Origin: Alphaproteobacteria bacterium
GTDB lineage: Bacteria; Pseudomonadota; Alphaproteobacteria; CAAGCB01; CAG-977
NCBI GenBank assembly: GCA_900768845.1
Contig: CAAGEK010000005.1
Coordinates: 1-27,117 of the forward strand
Reading direction: 5' to 3'
Length of the DNA stretch: 27,117 nt
Positions 8,258 through 16,859 of the stretch are shown piece after piece. Both the position numbers and the translations under genes were made by a program. Position 1 is the first letter of the stretch; each line of letters opens with the position of its first letter. The notes under the pieces were generated by a model. That model was given only the letters and a program-made list of their open reading frames with translations, did not search any database and had not been told where the DNA came from.

Positions 8258-8296
8258 CGAAAAAAGGGAAACACCGGCGATATTTCCCTGTTTTTG
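8258..8296 (-). terminator. Terminator after clpA
   Basis: On the minus strand, AGGGAAA pairs with TTTCCCT around an 11-base GC-rich loop and runs into TTTTT. An A/T run on the other side could let it work weakly in both directions. It lies about 40 bases after the clpA stop codon. Confidence 0.8.
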
Positions 8297-8333
8297 TGAA
8301 AAAAACTCCGATTCGCCCGTCGGGAAAAGTTTT

Positions 8334-10601
8334 TCAAAGCAAAGTCAGCTCTTCTTCCGAAGCGTCTTTCTTCGGCTTTAAAGGCGTCGTGCAAATCAGG
8401 GACAGCTTGCCGTCTTTGGCCGTCAGACGGGCTTTCCCCCCTTTGACCAGCTTTCCGAACAGGATTTCTTCGGCCAAAGGCTTTTTGACATACTCTTGAA
8501 TGATTCTTGCCAAAGGCCTTGCGCCGTTCCGGTCGTCGAATCCTTTTTTGGCGATCCATTCCTTGGCGGAATGCGTTGTTTCCAAAACGATTTTCTTTTC
8601 GCTCAGCTGAGTTTCCAACTGCGCCAGAAATTTGTCGACCACGCGGCGCACGATTTCCGCATCCAAGCGCGCAAAGGGGATGATGGCGTCCAAACGGTTG
8701 CGAAATTCGGGCGTGAACAGGCGTTCGATCGCTTCCTTGTCTTCGCCTTCGCGGGATTGACGCGCAAATCCCATGGCGGGTTTGGACATATCCGCCGCTC
8801 CCGCGTTCGTCGTCATAATCAGGATGATGTTGGAAAAATCGATTTGCTTGCCGTTGGAATCCGTCAGACGGCCGTAATCCATAACTTGCAACAGAATATT
8901 GAACAGGTCGGGATGCGCTTTTTCAATTTCATCCAGCAACAGGACGGCATAAGGGTGTTTGTCAACGGCGTCGGTCAGCAATCCGCCCTGATCGAATCCC
9001 ACATACCCCGGAGGAGTGCCGATCAGACGCGACACCGAATGCTTTTCCATATATTCCGACATATCGAAACGTAAAAGCTCCACTCCCAGACTTTGCGCCA
9101 GCCGGCGGGCGACTTCGGTTTTGCCGACGCCCGTAGGTCCGGAAAACAGGTACGATCCGACGGGCTTTCCGGCTTCGCGCAAACCGGCACGCGACATTTT
9201 TATCGAAGCCGTCAACGCGTCGATCGCTTTGTTTTGGCCGAAAACGGCCGATTTCAAATCCCTGTCCAGATTTTTTAACGCGTTGCGGTCGTCGGATGAA
9301 ACCGTTTTGGACGGGACGCCCGCAATTTTTGAAACGACGGTTTCGATGTCTTTCGCCGTAATCTGCTTCTTCTTTTTCCCCGTCATCAACGCTCTGGCCG
9401 CGCCGGCTTCGTCAATAAGGTCGACGGCCTTGTCCGGCAGTTTCCTGTCGTGCAAATGGCGGACGGACAGCTCGGCGGCGGTTTTTAACGCATCCGACGT
9501 ATAAACGACGCCGTGATACTTTTCGTATTCGGCTTTCAATCCTTTAAGGATGGCAACGGTTTCTTCGACAGTCGGCTCGTTGACGTCGATTTTTTGGAAA
9601 CGGCGCAAAAAAGCGCGGTCTTTTTCCATATGGTTGCGAAATTCCTTGTATGTCGTCGATCCGATGCAACGCAGACCGCCGGAGCTTAAAGCGGGCTTCA
9701 GCAGGTTTGACGCGTCCATCGATCCGCCCGAAGTCGCTCCCGCGCCGATAACGGTGTGGATTTCATCAATGAACAAAATAGCGTCGGGATTGCCTTCCAA
9801 TTGATTCAGGACTTCTTTCAGGCGTTCTTCAAAATCGCCCCTGTAGCGCGTTCCCGCCAGCAAAGCTCCCAGATCCAGCCGGTAAATCACGGCGTTTTTC
9901 AAAGCGGGAGGGACTTTCCCTTCGACGATTCTGGACGCCAGACCTTCCGCCAGAGCGGTTTTCCCCACCCCCGGTTCGCCGATGTAAAGCGGATTGTTTT
10001 TTGTGCGGCGACACAGAATTTGAATGGTGCGTTCGATTTCTTTTTCCCGTCCGATCAGCGGATCCGTTTTTCCTTCGGCGGCTTTCCTGTTCAAATCGTC
10101 GCAGTAAGCTTCCAAAGCTTCTTCGCCTTCCTTTAACTCCGATTCTTCGTCCTCTTCCGTTCCCGAAACGTGTTTCCTTTTTCCGTGGGACACGAAATCC
10201 ATTGCCGCCAGCTTTGTCAATCCCGCTTTTTTCAGAAAATACAACGCAAAGGAGTCCTGTTCCGCGAACATGGCGATAATCAAATGTTCCGATGTCACGA
10301 TATCCCGTCCGCTTGATTGGACTTGCACGGCGGCGCGTTGCAAAACGCGTTGGAAAGCGACGGTCGGTTTCGGGTCGTGCGGCGTTTGTTGCGCCAGACA
10401 GGACAAATCTTCGGCAATATAGTCTTCAAGTTCGTCGGCCAGCCGTCCGGCGTCAACGCGGGTGCGGTTGAACAAAGCCAAAGCGTCTTCGTCGTCCGTC
10501 ATGGCCAACAGCAAATGTTCCAGCGTTACGAATTCGTGCCCGTATTCGGATGCAATGGCGGCCGCGGATTGCAAAGTGGCTTGTAAAGTCGGGGAAAGCA
10601 T
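8334..10601 (-). CDS. clpA: ATP-dependent Clp protease ATP-binding subunit ClpA
   Basis: ClpA is an AAA+ unfoldase that feeds substrates, including N-degron proteins delivered by ClpS, to the ClpP peptidase. The protein has 755 residues, almost exactly the usual ClpA length. It has an N-terminal double Clp repeat (about 1-140) and a first ATPase module with Walker A GEPGVGKT (208-215) and Walker B ILFIDE (275-280). The second module has Walker A GPTGVGKT (488-495) and Walker B VLLLDE (553-558). The MGF sequence near 610-612 sits where the ClpP-docking loop (IGL/IGF type) is expected. The start follows clpS by three bases and has an AAGGG site. No clpP lies in the window, which is usual, because clpP is normally elsewhere. 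Confidence 0.98.
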   Translation of the reverse strand: MLSPTLQATLQSAAAIASEYGHEFVTLEHLLLAMTDDEDALALFNRTRVDAGRLADELEDYIAEDLSCLAQQTPHDPKPTVAFQRVLQRAAVQVQSSGRDIVTSEHLIIAMFAEQDSFALYFLKKAGLTKLAAMDFVSHGKRKHVSGTEEDEESELKEGEEALEAYCDDLNRKAAEGKTDPLIGREKEIERTIQILCRRTKNNPLYIGEPGVGKTALAEGLASRIVEGKVPPALKNAVIYRLDLGALLAGTRYRGDFEERLKEVLNQLEGNPDAILFIDEIHTVIGAGATSGGSMDASNLLKPALSSGGLRCIGSTTYKEFRNHMEKDRAFLRRFQKIDVNEPTVEETVAILKGLKAEYEKYHGVVYTSDALKTAAELSVRHLHDRKLPDKAVDLIDEAGAARALMTGKKKKQITAKDIETVVSKIAGVPSKTVSSDDRNALKNLDRDLKSAVFGQNKAIDALTASIKMSRAGLREAGKPVGSYLFSGPTGVGKTEVARRLAQSLGVELLRFDMSEYMEKHSVSRLIGTPPGYVGFDQGGLLTDAVDKHPYAVLLLDEIEKAHPDLFNILLQVMDYGRLTDSNGKQIDFSNIILIMTTNAGAADMSKPAMGFARQSREGEDKEAIERLFTPEFRNRLDAIIPFARLDAEIVRRVVDKFLAQLETQLSEKKIVLETTHSAKEWIAKKGFDDRNGARPLARIIQEYVKKPLAEEILFGKLVKGGKARLTAKDGKLSLICTTPLKPKKDASEEELTLL

Positions 10602-10604
10602 GGC

Positions 10605-10934
10605 TCACACCCTTTCAATCCGGCATTGCAGGGGGTGCATGCTGCGCTCGGCCATGTCCATAACCTGAGCCGCTTTGGTTTCTGCGATTTCAAACGGATA
10701 GACGCCGCAAACGCCTATGCCCGTGCGGTGGATTTGCAACATGATTTCGGTGGCTTCCGTTTTATCTTTGTCAAAAACGCTTTGCAGAACGGCCACGACG
10801 AAATCCATCGGCGTAAAATCGTCGTTTAACAAGACGACCCTGTACATCGGCGGGCGTTTCAGTTTCGGTTTCGGCTTTGTTGCCACGGCACCGTCCGTTT
10901 GCGTGTCTTCCCGCGGAAAAGCGCGTTTTGTCAT
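10605..10934 (-). CDS. clpS: ATP-dependent Clp protease adaptor ClpS
   Basis: ClpS binds proteins with destabilising N-terminal residues and hands them to ClpA-ClpP. It has 109 residues: a Lys/Pro-rich flexible N-terminal arm of about 28 residues, then the conserved core starting at MYRVVLLNDDFTPMDFV. The N-degron pocket residues are visible as N37, D38 and H69. It is first in the clpS-clpA operon, with only three bases before clpA, so the two are probably coupled. GAAGGG precedes the ATG. It is divergent from the carboxypeptidase gene across about 110 bp, which includes a TATAAT-like sequence near 10960 without a good -35 partner. Confidence 0.97.
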   Translation of the reverse strand: MTKRAFPREDTQTDGAVATKPKPKLKRPPMYRVVLLNDDFTPMDFVVAVLQSVFDKDKTEATEIMLQIHRTGIGVCGVYPFEIAETKAAQVMDMAERSMHPLQCRIERV

Positions 10935-11043
10935 GGTTTTAACCCTTCGTTTAAAACTTGCTTTTATAATCTAAGGCGTTACAGGGGGCGGGTGCAAGCC
11001 CAAATCTGTTTTAAACGGGCTAAAAAAGGGATGGGAAAGCTCC

Positions 11044-12111
11044 GTGAAGGGAAAAGTTTTTTTCAATCTGTCTTTTCTGGCGTTTTTCGTGTGGACGCCG
11101 TTTGTTTTTACCGCGGCGGCGAATGCGTACGAAGTCCGCACGTCGTCCCTGTTGGTCGAAGCCGACGCGGGGCGCGTTTTGCTGTCCGAAAATGCGACGG
11201 ACAGGCGTTATCCCGCGTCTTTGACGAAAATGATGACGCTTTATATGGTTTTTGACGCTTTGGAACGCGGAGAAATCAAAATGGATCAGCTGTTGCCCGT
11301 ATCGCGCAAAGCGTCGCGGCAACCAAGATCCAGAATGGGATTGAAAGAAGGGACGACCATATCGGTTGAAAACGCGATTTTCGCCATGATTTCCAAATCG
11401 GCGAACGACGCGGCCGTGGTTGTCGCCGAAGCGTTGGCCGGATCGGAAGAGCAGTTCGCCGATAAAATGACCCGCGTCGCCCGCGAATTGGGCATGAAAA
11501 GCACGCGGTTTAAAAACGCTTCGGGATTGCATCACAAAGATCAGGTCACGACGGCTCAGGATATGGTCGTTTTGTCCGAAGCGTTGATCGATCATTTCCC
11601 CGAATATTACAAGCTGTTTTCCGTAAGGGGGTTCAGGTACGGCAGGCGATATTACGGGAATCACAACCTTGTCGCCCGATTTTACAAAGGGGGCGACGGT
11701 TTGAAAACGGGGTATGTCGATGCGGCGGGGTATCATGTCGTGGGATCGGCGAAACGCGGCGGGAAACGTTTGATCGGGGTGATTATGGGGCGCAATTCCG
11801 TGCGCGAGCGCGACCGTCATATGTTCCGGTTGCTGGATTTCGGTTTTCAAAAGCTGGGCAGTGCGCAATCGTCCGGAAACGGGGAAGAGGCCGCCGTTTT
11901 GTTCGCCGGAGAACGGCACGCCGTTTCCCCGTCTTCGGAGGCGGAATATCGCCGCATCAGGATTGAAGCCCGTCGTTTGTCCGAAGAACTGGACGGCATA
12001 ACCGGTATAGCGGACGTTTTATCCGCCAAACGGCGCGAGTCCGTCGTTAAGAAAGCGATTGTCGATTGGGGACAGACGAAAACGCGCTCGAAAAAGTCTT
12101 CCAAGCGTTAA
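11044..12111 (+). CDS. D-alanyl-D-alanine carboxypeptidase (DacA/PBP5-type, family S11)
   Basis: This low-molecular-mass penicillin-binding protein trims the terminal D-Ala of peptidoglycan stem peptides in the periplasm. It has 355 residues from a GTG start; the nearby ATG at 11031 is out of frame. The N-terminal signal peptide ends near AANA at 28. All three active-site motifs are present: SLTK at 59-62, SAN at 119-121 and KTG at 221-223. The C-terminal region after about 280 is short and poorly conserved, and the usual membrane-anchoring amphipathic helix is not obvious. The stop codon overlaps that of the convergent phosphoethanolamine-transferase-like gene (shared bases 12108-12111), leaving no room for a terminator between them. 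Confidence 0.94.
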   Translation: MKGKVFFNLSFLAFFVWTPFVFTAAANAYEVRTSSLLVEADAGRVLLSENATDRRYPASLTKMMTLYMVFDALERGEIKMDQLLPVSRKASRQPRSRMGLKEGTTISVENAIFAMISKSANDAAVVVAEALAGSEEQFADKMTRVARELGMKSTRFKNASGLHHKDQVTTAQDMVVLSEALIDHFPEYYKLFSVRGFRYGRRYYGNHNLVARFYKGGDGLKTGYVDAAGYHVVGSAKRGGKRLIGVIMGRNSVRERDRHMFRLLDFGFQKLGSAQSSGNGEEAAVLFAGERHAVSPSSEAEYRRIRIEARRLSEELDGITGIADVLSAKRRESVVKKAIVDWGQTKTRSKKSSKR

Positions 12112-13683
12112 AGATTTTCATACGAAACCGGCATCATGGAAAGGGCTTTGACTTTTCTCGGCGTTTGTACAACGGCTTCCGGATGGGTTGCATCAAACCG
12201 CAGATCTGCATCCGGATAAGTCAGTCCGGACAGAGAAACAAGTGTTTCAAACACAAATTCCGCTGTCAAAGGCGAATGCATCCTTGATCGCAGAGTTTTC
12301 ATCCGTTCCGTATCGGCTTGTTTTGCGAAAGCATCGTTGAACGCTATGAACCATGGAATGTGGAAAGCGTTTTTGCAATCCGGCAGGATGTAAAGCCGGT
12401 TGTCGTAAATGCATAATCCGTGATCGGAAGAAAACGACATCAGGGTGCTTTTCTGTGTATTTTCGATCATTTCTACAATGTGTTCAATAATATTTCCCGA
12501 ATATGACATGGCGTTTTTGTATGTGTTCAGCAAAGTTTCCTTGTTTTTTGCTTCGGGATCGATTTTTGAAGATTGCATTGACGGGCGTAAAACATCATAT
12601 TCGGGCGGATATCTGTCTTCAAAATTAAAATGAACACCGATCATTTTTACAACAATCAGCTTTTTTTCGTTTTTGGAGAGGAGCTTTTTTAAAATCGCCA
12701 ATAAATCGATGTCATCCGGCTTTTCCCCTTTTGAGTAATTAATGAAATGTGTCGCTTCGCCGGAAAAAGCCGCTTGGCTTCCGTCTTCTTTTTTCAGGTA
12801 CGACAGAAAATAAGTGTCATAACCGGCTTCGTTGAATAAAGAAATTAAGGATTTTTCATGGATTCGATTGATGTGCGACAGCTTTTTACGGAATAAAAGA
12901 CTTTGTAAAGCGGGTGTCGTGTGATGGTGAACGGAAATATAATCATCAAATAAAATCAGGTTTTTGAATTTATCCGAGGGAAAATAACGGATAAATTCTT
13001 TAAAACGGTGGCTTTCGCCGATAATAAACAGGATGTTTTCGGGCGAATGTCCGGAAGTTTGCGGATGAAAAAGGATGCTTTCCTGTCGGATGAACCTTTT
13101 TTCCAGAAATGTGCTTTGTGCCCAATAAAAAGTCGGAGATATGAAATTCGGATAAACAGATAAAACAAATAATCCGTATATTAGCGTTTTTGTTCTTCTA
13201 AAAACATTTTTCGGTTTGAAAAAAGCGGCGGGAGCACATATGAAAAAACTGATAAAGATGAAACTTATTTCCGAATCGTTCAATAGTTTTAAATAAGAGT
13301 AAACTTCGTTCTTGTTTGCTTCCGATGCGACGGAAAGCATCAAATCCGCGGTATAAACAAACGGTAAACGGAACGTCCGGAAGATATGAAGTTCAATGAT
13401 ATTAAGCAAGCAAGAGGGAAAAAACAGGCATAAAAAACCGGTCGTTCCGAATCTGAATGCTCCGAATAAAAGACATACGGATTGTATGAGTGAAGGCACG
13501 ATAAAACGGCAAGGCGGAAAGTCGGGGATGATTTTAAAAATGTTTTTCCACAGCAGAAAAAGTGAAAAAATAAGCGCGGCAATTCTGAAGCAGAACAGTA
13601 GCCGGTTTTTAGATTCTTTTTCAGGTTGTAGTAAGGGGGGGGGGTAACAGGTCTGTTAAGTGGCGAATAAGTGAGGAAAACAA
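12108..13683 (-). CDS. EptA-like phosphoethanolamine transferase, phase-variable, frame interrupted (OFF) by a C10 tract
   Basis: This is an inner-membrane enzyme of the alkaline-phosphatase superfamily that would transfer phosphoethanolamine to lipid A or another envelope glycan. The N-terminal half is hydrophobic, with several membrane segments. The periplasmic domain shows ILFIIGESHR (metal Glu), HHHTTPALQS (nucleophile Thr region), GVHFNFEDRYPPEYD (like GSHGP..RYP) and SSDHG (metal Asp/His). The best start is TTG at 13681-13683, seven bases after AAGGAG, but translation meets TGA at 13621-13623 after 20 residues because the C tract (13635-13644) has 10 C. With 9 or 12 C the frame joins the main frame and gives about 524 residues, close to EptA length. 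In the main frame alone the first usable codon is GTG at 13499, without a ribosome site. Family assignment is good; the acceptor is unknown. Confidence 0.82.
13635..13644 (-). repeat. Homopolymer tract C10 (G10 on the + strand), contingency repeat
   Basis: Ten consecutive G on the + strand lie 12 codons into the EptA-like gene. This is by far the longest G/C homopolymer in the window. Slipped-strand replication at such tracts changes length by single bases, so one length in three restores the frame. Here 9 or 12 are ON and 10 is OFF. Confidence 0.9.
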
Positions 13684-13723
13684 GAAAAAACTCCTTTTCT
13701 GATGTAAATTTTTCAGAATCGGT

Positions 13724-13752
13724 ATGATAAAATGTTCTTATATGTTCTTCAA
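13724..13752 (-). promoter_or_regulatory. Putative sigma70-type promoter of the EptA-like gene
   Basis: On the minus strand a -35-like TTGAAG (13747-13752), a 17-base spacer and a -10-like TATCAT (13724-13729) lie just after the stop codon of the upstream phosphohexomutase gene and about 40 bases before the TTG start. The AAGGAG ribosome site is at 13691-13696. Confidence 0.5.
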
Positions 13753-13754
13753 CT

Positions 13755-15134
13755 TTATCTTTTAATTTTCAAAAGCGCGAAAAGCGCGTTTTTAACTTCG
13801 TCCAATCCTTCGGGCGTGTCGGCTTCGCAAAGGGCGACAATTTGCGGCATTGTGTTGGAGGCGCGGATTAACAGGCGGCCGCCGTCAGGGTACGATACGG
13901 CCACGCCGTCCGTTTCGTCAAATTTCAAATTCCTTTTGTATGCGGCGGATTTGACGCGTTTGATAAAATCGTCCTTTTGCCCGTCGGGACAATCGAATGT
14001 CATTTCCGGTGTACGGAATGTTGACAGGTAGGGTTCCGCCCGTTCGGCCAAACGGGATTCGTATCCGTTGACGATAATGTCCAGCAAACGCACCGCCGCG
14101 TAAAACGCATCGTCGTAACCGTAATATTTGTCGGCGAAAAAGAAATGCCCGCTTGCCTCTCCCGCCAGTTTCGCCTTCGTTTCCCGCATTTTTTCCTTGA
14201 TAAAGGAATGTCCCGTTTTCCAAACGACGGAGACGCCTCCCGCCCGTTTGATCAACGGAGGCAGGCTTTTTGTCGATTTGACGTCGGAAATGACGGTCGC
14301 TCCGGGGTTCAAACGCAACACGTCTTCTGCGAAAATCCCTAAAAGCACGTCGCCGGTCAGGATTCTGCCGGTTGAATCGACCGCGCCCAAACGGTCGCCG
14401 TCGCCGTCAAAGGCAAATCCCGCATCGGCGTTTTCCAGTAAGACGATGTTTTGCAGTTGTTCCATATTTTTCGGATCGGCCGGATCGGGATGGTGGTTCG
14501 GAAAGGTTCCGTCAACGTCGGCGTTGATGACGATATGTCTTCCCGGAAGGCTGGCCGTCAGTTCGGGGACGATTTTTCCAGCCGTGCCGTTGCCGCAATC
14601 CCAAACGATTGTCGCGTCCATTCCTTCGCGAAAATCCCGTAACAGGCGATGCAGGTAAAGTTCCGTAAAATCAACGTCTTCCAGATTTCCGGACGCTTTT
14701 TCAAAATCGCCCGCCCCTGCGATTTCCGCCAAACGAACCAAATCCGTTCCGCAAAAGGGCAGACCTTGCGCCGTTAATTTGAAACCGTTGTATCCTTTGG
14801 GATTGTGCGATCCCGTAACCATCACGCCGTTCGGAACGCCCGTCGCGTGCATCGTAAAATACAGTTGGGGAGTGGGGGAGCAACGGGAACGTAAAACGTT
14901 CAAACCGCAGGACGTCAATCCGTCAACCAATGCGTCGGCCAATGCGGGAGAGGAAAGTCTGCCGTCGAAAGCCGTGCAGACGGCATTTTCCCCCTTTCGC
15001 CGCAGGATCGTTCCGAATGCCTTTCCTATGATGCAAGCCGTTTCTTCGGTCGCAACCAACCCTTCAAGGCCGCGCAGATCGCTGCCGCGCAGCATTGAAG
15101 GGGGAAAGGCAAAGCGCGGTTTAGGTGATAACAT
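13755..15134 (-). CDS. Phosphomannomutase/phosphoglucomutase (AlgC/ManB-type)
   Basis: This cytoplasmic alpha-D-phosphohexomutase interconverts the 6- and 1-phosphates of mannose and/or glucose, supplying GDP-mannose and UDP-glucose pathways. It has 459 residues, the AlgC length. The phosphoserine loop is TGSHNPKGYNGFK with S109. The Mg-binding loop is DGDGDR (243-248), the sugar-specificity loop is GEASGH near 330, and the C-terminal phosphate-binding loop reads RASNTMP. The EASGH-type loop is typical of enzymes acting on both mannose and glucose phosphates. The ATG at 15132-15134 overlaps the end of pgm by 14 bases, so the two mutases form one operon. The EptA-like gene follows 71 bp later with its own promoter. 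Confidence 0.92.
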   Translation of the reverse strand: MLSPKPRFAFPPSMLRGSDLRGLEGLVATEETACIIGKAFGTILRRKGENAVCTAFDGRLSSPALADALVDGLTSCGLNVLRSRCSPTPQLYFTMHATGVPNGVMVTGSHNPKGYNGFKLTAQGLPFCGTDLVRLAEIAGAGDFEKASGNLEDVDFTELYLHRLLRDFREGMDATIVWDCGNGTAGKIVPELTASLPGRHIVINADVDGTFPNHHPDPADPKNMEQLQNIVLLENADAGFAFDGDGDRLGAVDSTGRILTGDVLLGIFAEDVLRLNPGATVISDVKSTKSLPPLIKRAGGVSVVWKTGHSFIKEKMRETKAKLAGEASGHFFFADKYYGYDDAFYAAVRLLDIIVNGYESRLAERAEPYLSTFRTPEMTFDCPDGQKDDFIKRVKSAAYKRNLKFDETDGVAVSYPDGGRLLIRASNTMPQIVALCEADTPEGLDEVKNALFALLKIKR

Positions 15135-16755
15135 CCGGAGCTTTGCGTCCCGTTTTTGCCTTTACGCCCGAAATTTCTTCGGCGATTGCAATCAAATCGG
15201 CCAAAGCTTCCTGAGGGTCAAGGTCGTGTTTGGATACGTTCGGTTCGTATTTTTCGATATAAATACGGATGGTCGCCCCTTGCGTCCCCGTTCCGGAAAG
15301 GCGGAACACGATGCGCGATCCGTCCGTGAACAGGACGCGGATTCCCTGACGTGCGCTTTCGCTTTTGTCAACGGGATCGAGATATTTGAAATCGTCGAAG
15401 GTTTTGACTTCGTATTCTCCGAAAAACCTGCCGACGGAGTCTTCGGCGGCCGCACGCATATCGTCCATGATTTTGTTCGCCGTCGCGGAATCGACGTTTT
15501 CAAAGTCGTGGCGGGAATAATAGTTGCGGCCGTATTTTTTCCAATGGGCGCGGACGATTTCTTCAACCGACATATTCGACGCGGCAATGATGTTCAGCCA
15601 ATACAAAACCGCCCACAATCCGTCTTTTTCGCGAATGTGGTTCGATCCCGTGCCGAAGCTTTCCTCGCCGCAGATGGTGACTTTGTTCGCATCCATCAGG
15701 TTGCCGAAGAATTTCCATCCCGTCGGCGTTTCGTAACAGCTCATTCCCATGCCTTTGGCAACGCGGTCGACGGCTTGGCTGGTCGGCATGGAGCGCGCAA
15801 CGCCCGTCAATCCGCGGTCATACCCCGGAGCCTGCCAGAAATTCGCGACGATGACGGCCAGACTGTCGCTGGGATTGACGTAAAAACGGCGTCCCAAAAT
15901 CATGTTGCGGTCGCCGTCGCCGTCCGAAGCCGCACCGAAATCGGGCGCGTCGTCCGCATTCATATGTTCGACCAGATCATGCGCGTAGACCAGATTCGGA
16001 TCGGGATGCCCCCCGCCGAAATCCTCTTTCGGTTCGCCGTTCACGACGGTTCCTTCGGGGGCTTTGAGCAATCCTTCAAGAATGTATTTGGCATAAGGCC
16101 CCGTCACGGCGTGCAAAGCGTCGTAACGCATACGGAATTTTCCGGATTGGAACAAACGGCGGATTAGGTCGAAATCAAACAGCTTCCCCATCAATTCCGC
16201 ATAGTCGCGGACGGGATCGATGATTTTGATTTTTGTGTCGCCCAAAACCTTTTCCCCGATCAAATCCAAATCAATGTCGGGTGTATCGGCGATTTTATAA
16301 GCGTCGATCGTTTGCGTACGGGCATAGATGGCTTCCGTGACTTTTTCGGGAGCCGGCCCGCCGTTTGAAATGTTGTATTTGATGCCGAAATCGGCTTTCG
16401 GACCGCCGGGGTTGTGGCTGGCCGACAGGATGATTCCGCCGAAAGCCTTGTGTTTCCGGATGACGCAGGACGCCGCCGGAGTCGACAACAGGCCGCCTTT
16501 GCCGATCAGCAGTTCGCCGAATCCGTTTGCGGCGGCCATTTTGATGATTTTTTGGATGGCCTGCCGGTTGAAATAACGGCCGTCGCCGCCGATAACCAGC
16601 GTTTTTCCCTGAAAATCCTCCAGACTGTCAAAAATCGACTGAACAAAATTTTCCAAATAATCGGGTTGTTCAAAGACCGTCACCTTTTTGCGCAACCCCG
16701 ATGTCCCGGGGCGTTGGCCTTCAAAGGGTTTGGTCGGAACGTTTTTGATATGCAT
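15121..16755 (-). CDS. pgm: Alpha-D-glucose phosphoglucomutase
   Basis: This enzyme interconverts glucose-1-phosphate and glucose-6-phosphate, connecting glycolysis with glycogen and UDP-glucose synthesis. It has 544 residues and belongs to the long, PGM1-like branch found in proteobacteria and eukaryotes. It starts with the typical KPFEGQRPGTSGLRKKV region (9-25). The phosphoserine loop is SASHNPGG with S113, the metal loop is SDGDGDRN (277-284), the sugar loop GEESFGTGSNHIREKDG lies near 375, and RLSGTGTQGATIR is the C-terminal phosphate loop. A GAGG site is seven bases before the ATG. It heads an operon with the AlgC-type mutase, whose start lies inside its 3' end. It could supply glucose-1-phosphate to the glycogen genes at the right of the window. 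Confidence 0.97.
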   Translation of the reverse strand: MHIKNVPTKPFEGQRPGTSGLRKKVTVFEQPDYLENFVQSIFDSLEDFQGKTLVIGGDGRYFNRQAIQKIIKMAAANGFGELLIGKGGLLSTPAASCVIRKHKAFGGIILSASHNPGGPKADFGIKYNISNGGPAPEKVTEAIYARTQTIDAYKIADTPDIDLDLIGEKVLGDTKIKIIDPVRDYAELMGKLFDFDLIRRLFQSGKFRMRYDALHAVTGPYAKYILEGLLKAPEGTVVNGEPKEDFGGGHPDPNLVYAHDLVEHMNADDAPDFGAASDGDGDRNMILGRRFYVNPSDSLAVIVANFWQAPGYDRGLTGVARSMPTSQAVDRVAKGMGMSCYETPTGWKFFGNLMDANKVTICGEESFGTGSNHIREKDGLWAVLYWLNIIAASNMSVEEIVRAHWKKYGRNYYSRHDFENVDSATANKIMDDMRAAAEDSVGRFFGEYEVKTFDDFKYLDPVDKSESARQGIRVLFTDGSRIVFRLSGTGTQGATIRIYIEKYEPNVSKHDLDPQEALADLIAIAEEISGVKAKTGRKAPDVIT

Positions 16756-16859
16756 ATCGTTTCCTCATTATTTCATAAAACCTGTTACCTGACAGAATCC
16801 GCAATTTGCCCCCGTCTGTCAAGAAGGGGAATTTAAAATATTTTCTTTGTCGCAACCCC

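Noticed and set aside
8122..8559. N-terminal extension of the PfkB kinase into clpA
   Set aside because: The extra 146 residues overlap clpA and its terminator and look non-globular; the GTG at 8121 has a ribosome site and starts exactly at the conserved kinase N-terminus.
13340..13582. A separate 80-codon minus-strand gene near the EptA-like start
   Set aside because: It is an alternative frame of the same membrane-protein region. The frame that joins TTG through the C tract to the main domain explains the conserved part better.
14779..16167. A 462-codon plus-strand open frame over pgm and the AlgC-type mutase
   Set aside because: It is antisense to two genes with complete catalytic motifs and spans their junction, which is typical of a codon-bias artefact.
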